A DNA stretch of 64,000 nt from Silene conica. Its lineage: Eukaryota; Streptophyta; Magnoliopsida; Caryophyllales; Caryophyllaceae. The stretch lies in assembly GCA_029255685.2 (NCBI GenBank), contig CM055315.2, positions 78,273,681-78,337,680 on the forward strand, read 5' to 3'. The translations under genes and the position numbers were made by a program. The notes under the pieces were generated by a model. It ran no database searches. It was not told where the DNA came from and saw nothing but the letters and a program-made list of their open reading frames with translations. Shown here piece after piece: positions 57,724 to 64,000 of the stretch. The first letter of the stretch is position 1. Every line of letters starts with the position of its first letter.

Positions 57724-60260
57724 ATGACAAACACAAACTCTCAAACAACCTCACAACCCATTTCTTCGGTGGCAAGCAACACCTCCACCTCAATGGGAGC
57801 TCTAGAAACTCCATCAGCGGCAACAATGGCGCCCCTCAGCGGCAGCACCCCCCAGGCGCAGTCAGACACCACCACTAGCGGCACAGTGGCCAACTCAGGC
57901 AGCAGTGGTGGAGAAGCTCCAACTCCAGCTATGTGGAAAACCATGATGGAGGGAATTTTCGCCCTCCACCAAGCGGTAGATGGCCTGAAGAAGGACAACC
58001 AAGAGCTGAGGAAATTAGCCAGTACACAGAACCAGCCTCCGCATACCAGTGGGACATCAGATGCGGGAATCAGGGTCCCGAGGCCTCCAGGAAGCAGAAG
58101 CGAGACGAGGGCTATCCCCAACGAGCTGGTCACCAGGCTAGACCTCGCAGGAGTAACTCCACCAGAAAGGATCACACCTACAGGGCTAGGATATCTTTCC
58201 TTCGACCTGGACTCGCCTCCGCCGCAAACAGGAGCCCCAGGTAACGGACTTGTGAGGTTACCCGTTAATACTAATCATCATGGTAATGCAGGATTTTCAT
58301 CCACGCCGACCCCAGGCTGGATGCAAGGAGAAGGATCGTCAGCAAGGCATCCACTCCTGCTGGGAGCTGGACCATCAGGGTGTACCGCCCAGCAGACGCC
58401 GTCGATAGTCTACACCACCCCGCTCAGTCAACCCATACTTGGTCAACCATGGTCAGTCAGACCCCTGGAGCGCAAGGGTATGCACCTTTTACCCATAGTA
58501 CCTCTTGGAATCTTGTTAACCCTCTTGCAGGACCAGACCCTTGGGAGCATCAATACAAAGAGCTATGGGATGTGGTTAGCCGAATACCAGGAGTACCAAG
58601 ACCCCTGGAAAAGGCAGCCCCAGACAGCTACGTAGATTCGCCGTTCACCCACAACATAGTCTCAGTGGACGTGCCCAAAGGTTTCACTCCCCCAAACATG
58701 ACGAACTACGACGGAACGGCTAATCCAATAGATCACGTCAACCAGTACAAGCAGAAAATGATGGTGGTGACAGCTTTCGGGCCCTTGAAGGAAGCATGCA
58801 TGTGCAAAGGATTCAGATCCACTCTTTCAGGAGCCGCCCTCCAGTCCTTCGTCAGCCTGCCAAACTCCAGCATCTCCAGCTTTGTAGGACTGGTGAACGC
58901 GTTCAACCAGCAGTTCGCCAGCAGTAGGAGGCCAGAAAAGCAAACCAGCGACCTCTACGAAATCCAGTAGGGTGACGGGGAATCCACCAGGGATTACCTA
59001 GCCAGATTCAACAAGGAGATGGTATCCATACCCCACTGCGAGGAGAAGACTGCCATCCACGCCTTCAGCTGGGGGCTACCACAGGCCTCCGACCTATACA
59101 AAGAGCTAACCAAATGGTCGTGCACGCATACGCTCAGGTTCAGCAGAAGGCGTTGGATGCCATTCGGCTGGAGGAGGACGCGGGGCCAAGAAGGATCAGC
59201 TGCAGCACCGCATCCACCAGCAGGAAGGTACTAGCAGACAGGCAGGAAATACCAAAACCCTATAGCAGGCCAGTGCATAAGGTCTCTGGAGGACAAAGCT
59301 GGAAGAACGACCCAAACCTGCTGCCAAAGGTACACGAGTATGGTTTTACTGTCAACCTTGCAGGATTGATCAAAACTCTAAAAGAGCTAGGAGAGAAAGT
59401 CAAATGGCCCAAGAAGAGGGCAGAAGAAATGAGCAAGGATGGAAGGGACACCAACCTGAGGTGCGACTTCCATAACGAGGAAATCATGCATACAACGGAG
59501 GACTGCATCACCCTCAGAAAGGAGGTCCGATATCAGTACGAGCAGGGCAACCTGAAGCACATCCTGCCAAAAGGAACCAAGGTGAACGCGGCCCGCCAGG
59601 TAGCACCCTCTAGCCCTCCTACTTGCACTAGAACCATTAACGTGATAACAGGGGGCTCAGAATTGTGTGGGCTCACATACTCCGCCGCCAAAAGACACGC
59701 GGCAAGAACCAAGGGAGACAAAACAGAGTTTTCGCGCAGGATCAGCACCCAGGATCTGCCAGCCGTCAGCTTCGACGAAACAGACGTCGAGGAAGGCGCA
59801 GAGTACCATGATGACGCCCTGATCATCACCCTATCCATAGGGAACTGCAGAGTAAAGAAAATCCTGGTGGACACGGGAAGCTCGGTCAATATCATCATGC
59901 TAGAAACCTTGAAAAGTATGGGGTTCGACGAAGTAGACCTGACCAAAAAGACGGTACCGCTGGTGGGATTTAGCGGAGAAACTAAGCACTCTCTCGAAGA
60001 GATTCTGATCCCGACCTATGCCGGAGGAATCAACAAGCAGGTGAGGTACTTGGTAATTGACAGTCCCTCTACCTACAATGTTATCCTTTGCAGGCCGTGG
60101 ATACACGACATGAAGGCCATCCGATCCTCATACCACCAGTGCCTCAAGTTCCCTACACTATGGGGAGTTCAGACAATAAGAGAAAACCAAGAAGAAGCGA
60201 GGAGTTGCTACAAGGTGGCACTCAAGCCCACGGCCACTCCTCCCCCAGCATAGCAATCAC
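57724..60260 (+). mobile_element. Gag and protease region of the Tat/Retand-like element
   Basis: The start is a Thr/Ser/Pro-rich head. The gag core shows PPNMTNYDGTANPIDHVNQY, CKGFRSTLSGAALQSF and SISSFVGLVNAFNQQF (about 58690-58920). A zinc-type H-x-C region was not clearly seen. The protease carries ILVDTGSSVNIIM (about 59860-59900) and the VILCRPWIHDMKA region. Confidence 0.8.
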
Positions 60261-60299
60261 AGGAAAGGAAGTTCAAGGGAACCTATGAAGAGCCCCCTC

Positions 60300-62140
60300 A
60301 AGTAGAGGTGGAAGAAATCCCCCTGGACCCGCTGCATCCAGAAATGAAGGTGCTGGTAGGAGCAGAATGTACAGGTACTGTTCGGTTAGAATTGTTAAAG
60401 TTATTAAAAGCTAACATTGATTGTTTTGCGTGGTCCCACGAGGACATGGTGGGAATAGACCCAAACATAATCTCGCACAAGTTAAGTGTAAACCCCGGCT
60501 ACAAGCCGGTCCAACAGAAAAGAAGGAAATTTGCCGCAGAAAGGAATCAGGTGATAAACCAGGAGGTAGATGACCTCCTGGCCGCAGGAAAAATCAGAGA
60601 GGTAAAGTATCTAGAGTGGCTGTCAAACGTGGTAGTGGTCCCCAAGAAGAACGGGAAGTGGAGAGTATGCGTGGACTTCACCGACCTGAACAAAGCATGC
60701 CCCAAAGACCTGTTCCCCCTACCGCACATAGACGCTATGGTGGACGCAACAGCAGGCCACGAGATGCTTACGTTCCTGGACGCATGGAGTGGATACAACC
60801 AGATAAAGATGCATCCAGAGGACCGGGAAAAAACGGCCTTCAGGTCTGAACGAGGTATCTACTGCTATAACGTTATGCCATTTGGGTTAAAAAATGCAGG
60901 TTCCACCTACCAAAGGCTGGTGAACATGATGTTCAAAGATCAAATAGGCAAAACCATGGAAGTCTACATAGACGACATGGTAGTCAAATCCAAAGCAGCC
61001 AGTCAGCATGCCCAACACCTGGAAGAAACCTTCAGCATACTGAGGAAATACCAAATGAAGCTAAATCCCTCTAAGTGCACATTCGGGGTATCTAGCGGAA
61101 AGTTCCTAGGGTATATGGTAACGCAGAGAGGGATCGAAGCAAGTAGCGAGCAGATCAAAGCACTCCTTCAGCTGGAGTCCCCCCAAAAACCAAAAGACGT
61201 GCAGAAGCTGACTGGCAGAGTGGCCGCCCTCAATAGGTTCATATCCAGGTCCTCCGACAGATGCAGGCTGTTCTATGACATATTACGAAAGAGCCAAAGA
61301 TTCGAGTGGACAGAGGAGCACGAAAAAGCGTTTCCAAAGCTGAAGCGATACCTCAGTATTCCTCCACTCCTGTCCAAAATAGAACCCGGGGAGTCATTGT
61401 ACCTATATCTCTCAGTAACGGAAGTGGCAGTCAGTGCAGTCCTGGTACGGGAGCATGAGGGGGTCCAGCATCCAGTTGATTACGTCAGTAAGTCTCTGCT
61501 TCTTGTAGAGACCAGGTACACAGATCCTGAAAAGCTAGTTCTTGCTTTAGTTACAGCTCCCAGGTACCCATAAACAAACGGCCAAGCAGAATCCAGCAAT
61601 AGAATTGTCATGGACAACATGAAGAGGAGGCTGGAGGAAGCCGGAGGCAAATGGGCAGACGAGTTACCTCTAGTCCTGTGGTCTGACAAAACCACACCAA
61701 AAACAGCAACAGGCCAGACCCCTTTCAGCCTGGTGTTTGGAGCAGAAGCGGTCATCCCAGCAGAAGTAAAGGTGCCAACCCAGAGATACGGCTGCCTGAC
61801 GGAAGAACGCAATCAAGCAGAAATGGCCAGCAGCCTAGACACAGTTGACGAGCTCAGAACCAACGCTGCCATCAGAATGGCAGCCTACAAGCAGATGGTA
61901 GCCCGAAGTTACAACAAGAACGTGAAGGTCAGGACCCTCCAAGTAGGAGACCTAGTTCTCAGGAAAGTGTTCCAGAACACGAAGAACCAGAAAGCCGGGA
62001 AATTCGCCTACAACTAGGAAGGACCCTATCAGGTGGAAAGTACAACAGGAAGTGGATCCTACAGGTTGATGGACATGGAGGGGAACATGGTACCCAGGCC
62101 TTGGAATATCCTCCATCTGAAGAAATACCATATATGAAGA
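60300..62140 (+). mobile_element. Reverse transcriptase, RNase H and integrase parts
   Basis: Reverse transcriptase: VPKKNGKWRVCVDFTDLNKA, FLDAWSGYNQI, VYIDDMVVKS (about 60630-61000), GRVAALNRFISRSSDRC. RNase H start: LYLYLSVTEVAVSAVLV. Integrase end: TNGQAESSNR, TGQTPFSLVFGAEAVIPAEV and WNILHLKKYH (about 61570-62140). The motifs fit Tat-lineage pol. Confidence 0.85.
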
Positions 62141-62780
62141 AAGAGCATCTCAGAATACTCTCAGAGCCTGCGCCCAGAACCTGCGTCCAGACTCTAGGGT
62201 ATCTACTCGTTTTTGCATTTCATGTTTTAATTACCTAAAAATGTACCACCCCCAGGATCCAGCCATCCTGAGGGAGTAATGTGGAAATTCGATTTGCATG
62301 TTGCTAATGAAAATCTACTTGAAATTGTTCCTACTACGAATACTTGCAACATGTTACCTCTTCTGAAAACGAACACGAGTTAAAACACACTCAATTTTCT
62401 ACACTGCGTGGGCATAGCAAAGTACAAGCAACTGGGACACTGTCGCCCACGATACCTAGCACCCGCGAAAGCCTGGCAGCCTCTGACTAAGTTGGGTATA
62501 CCCTGAAGCCAGCACCCACACATGGCCAAATATACACAAGCATGCATAAACAAACAAAACAAAGCAAAAACACGCAGGATGCACAAAATCGTCCACAAAA
62601 CACATAATTAAGCAGCACGAAAAGCTGCTAGAAATTCCTGGGCAGTACCCAGTGCAGTTCAACAAAAACAAAAGAAAAAACAAAGCACGCTACACAGGGC
62701 CCAGGGCACAAGAAAATGTTAAGGGCATTAGCCCAACCAAACAGCAAGACAAAACAACAAAGTTCAAATGCCACTCAGGG
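62141..62780. other. Non-coding stretch between pol and the antisense region
   Basis: No frame with domain support. 62220-62300 (CACCCCCAGGATCCAGCCATCCTGAGGGAG) contains a GGATCCAGCCATCC inverted repeat. Confidence 0.5.
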
Positions 62781-62788
62781 CGCAGAAA

Positions 62789-63944
62789 CTAATTATCAAC
62801 AGCTTCCTCCACCACCGCCTCACCGCCAGAATGCTTGGTAGAGGAAGAACCTTCTTCAGCAGGAACATCAACAACCTGGTCCTGAACGACGCCAACGGGA
62901 GAAGGAGGAACTGGGACAGCACTCTGGACCTCTGGGGAACCAGGAATTGGTGACCGGAGAGAACCATCCGAATTAATGTCTGAAAGCTCAGGGACCACGG
63001 GAGTAACAGGGAACAAGTCCGCCATAAATCGCTCCTCCGCCTCCAGGTCCCACTTCACGTGCTCTCCCTCCTTTTATTCCCGAAGGCAAGCTATCCTTCC
63101 CTCCAGAGAAGAGTAAGGAGCAATATCGTGCAACACCTTCGCCAGTGTCTTCTTCTTGGCCACCACGGCTCTCAGCTCTGCATCCTTCTCAGCTAACTGG
63201 GCATCCTTCTCGGCCAACTGGGCGTCCTTCTCCTCACGCAACTTGGCAAGGGCCTCCTCCAACTCATCCAACCTAGCCTGGGAGAACATCAACTCTTCCG
63301 CCTTTCTTGCACGAAGGTCTCGCTCAGCATTAAACCCAGTTTTAAAGGAATGCACCTCCTGGGACAGAACCTCAGTTTTGCGGCACCCCATCAGCATCTT
63401 TTGAAACCCCTGGGGAAAGGTTCAGTTCACCAGTGGTCAGTTAAAACAAACGAACATATGGGCACTGCAAGAAAAGAAAGATGGTGAAAGTAGAACTCAC
63501 CGAGAAAATATCCTCTGTGGCCTGACGCCACAACGGCATGATAGGCTGGTCTTTCAGCAGTACTTCAGAACCAGAAGTCAGCAGGCGATCAAGGACAGGC
63601 CAGGGATCTACCTCCAGAGCGCAACTAAAACCCTCCGGCAGGTAGATTATATCCTGGAAAAGATCCTCTACCACGTGAGAGGAAGACTTCCTAGCAAGAG
63701 CAGTTGAGGTGGAAGCCTTGTTGCGAGTCCTGGAGGAAATAGCAGGAGGAAGGCGGAAATGGCCAACGGAAGGAGTCGAGTCTGAAGGAGCAGGTAGGGC
63801 AGCCTTCTTGGGGGCAGGTAGTGGCTCATCTGGCTCCAGCTTTCTTTTTGCAAGAGGCTTCTCTGCAGAAACCATAGCCCTCTTCTTACGGTCAGCAAGC
63901 ATCTCTGCGGGAGTCTTGTTCGTCCTGGCTGAGCTAGTCGACAT
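62789..63944 (-). mobile_element. Antisense reading region of the Tat/Retand-like element
   Basis: The minus strand encodes MSTSSARTNKTPAEMLADRK, a basic Lys/Pro-rich part, then FQDIIYLPEGFSCALEVDPW. A coiled coil with the heptad-like repeat EKDAQLAEKDAQLAEKDAEL (about 63230-63180) and an acidic Pro/Val-rich tail follow. Antisense frames after pol are known from Tat-lineage elements (Ogre, Retand); their job is unknown. A GTGAGT donor near 63500 and a CCCCAG acceptor near 63413 on the minus strand suggest an intron, as reported for such frames. Confidence 0.65.
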
Positions 63945-64000
63945 CTCCTCTTGATCGTCCTGAGCGAATAGGTTGTTGAAGTGGCGATATTCTGGATCTA

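Larger units (their letters stand above)
57031..64000 (+). mobile_element. Tat/Retand-like Ty3-type LTR retrotransposon, cut by the window end
   Basis: The 5' LTR (57031-57641), primer-binding site, gag, protease, reverse transcriptase, RNase H and integrase parts are present on the + strand. A non-coding stretch and an antisense reading region follow. The 3' LTR is outside the window, so age cannot be judged. GC content is far above that of the rest of the window. It is broken, with about four or more breaks including loss of part of pol. Confidence 0.85.

Noticed and set aside
63156-63404. Plus-strand Ala/Ser-rich frame with FSANWAS repeats
   Set aside because: It is the complement of the antisense coiled-coil repeat.

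Overview
The window looks like AT-rich nuclear DNA of a flowering plant. The mobile-element families (Ty3-type LTR elements of Athila-like and Tat/Retand-like type, plant L1 LINEs, CACTA, hAT and Mutator-type MITEs, Stowaway, many non-autonomous Helitrons) and the spliced neprosin-type gene all point to a eudicot. The mix of repeats would fit Caryophyllales, but that is a guess from memory. No rRNA or tRNA gene, CRISPR array or operon was seen, and no gene that is clearly intact.

Layout. 1-5.7 kb: the 3' end of a Helitron, an LTR- or promoter-like leader, several MITEs, and a minus-strand LINE-derived element that carries only the ORF1 (DUF4283 plus zinc knuckle) part, ends in a long (TA)n tract and is interrupted by a hAT MITE. 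5.7-10.3 kb: a Helitron nest. 10.4-25.2 kb: a broken neprosin-type (DUF239) secreted peptidase gene with seven recognisable exons on the + strand. Its second intron holds a MULE-type MITE and several Helitrons. Exon 3 is split by a small LTR element (TRIM-like), itself split by a young 4.5 kb LTR element without coding capacity. Exon 6 is split by a hAT MITE, and exon 4 has a one-base frameshift. Fragments on both sides of the gene suggest an old tandem array.

25-35.9 kb: more Helitrons and MITEs, a Copia relic and long stretches with nothing recognisable. 35.96-54.7 kb: one 5'-truncated L1 LINE with a 12 bp target duplication. It was split by a 14.9 kb Athila-like LTR element, whose right LTR was in turn split by a 2.9 kb CACTA element carrying a SINE-like insert. 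The visible order is LINE, then Athila-like element, then CACTA, with the SINE inside the CACTA. The Athila-like element is peppered with a near-palindromic motif, GGTCGACCGACC, in LTRs, gag-protease linker and 3' non-coding DNA. 54.7-57.0 kb: Helitrons. 57.0-64.0 kb: the 5' LTR and body of a Tat/Retand-like element, broken, with the antisense reading frame this lineage is known for; its 3' LTR lies beyond the window.

The most interesting signals are the paired stem changes in the Helitron 3' terminal hairpins, the spread of the GGTCGACCGACC motif through one retroelement, a CACTA element with two right ends, and the two insertions into coding exons of the neprosin-type gene.
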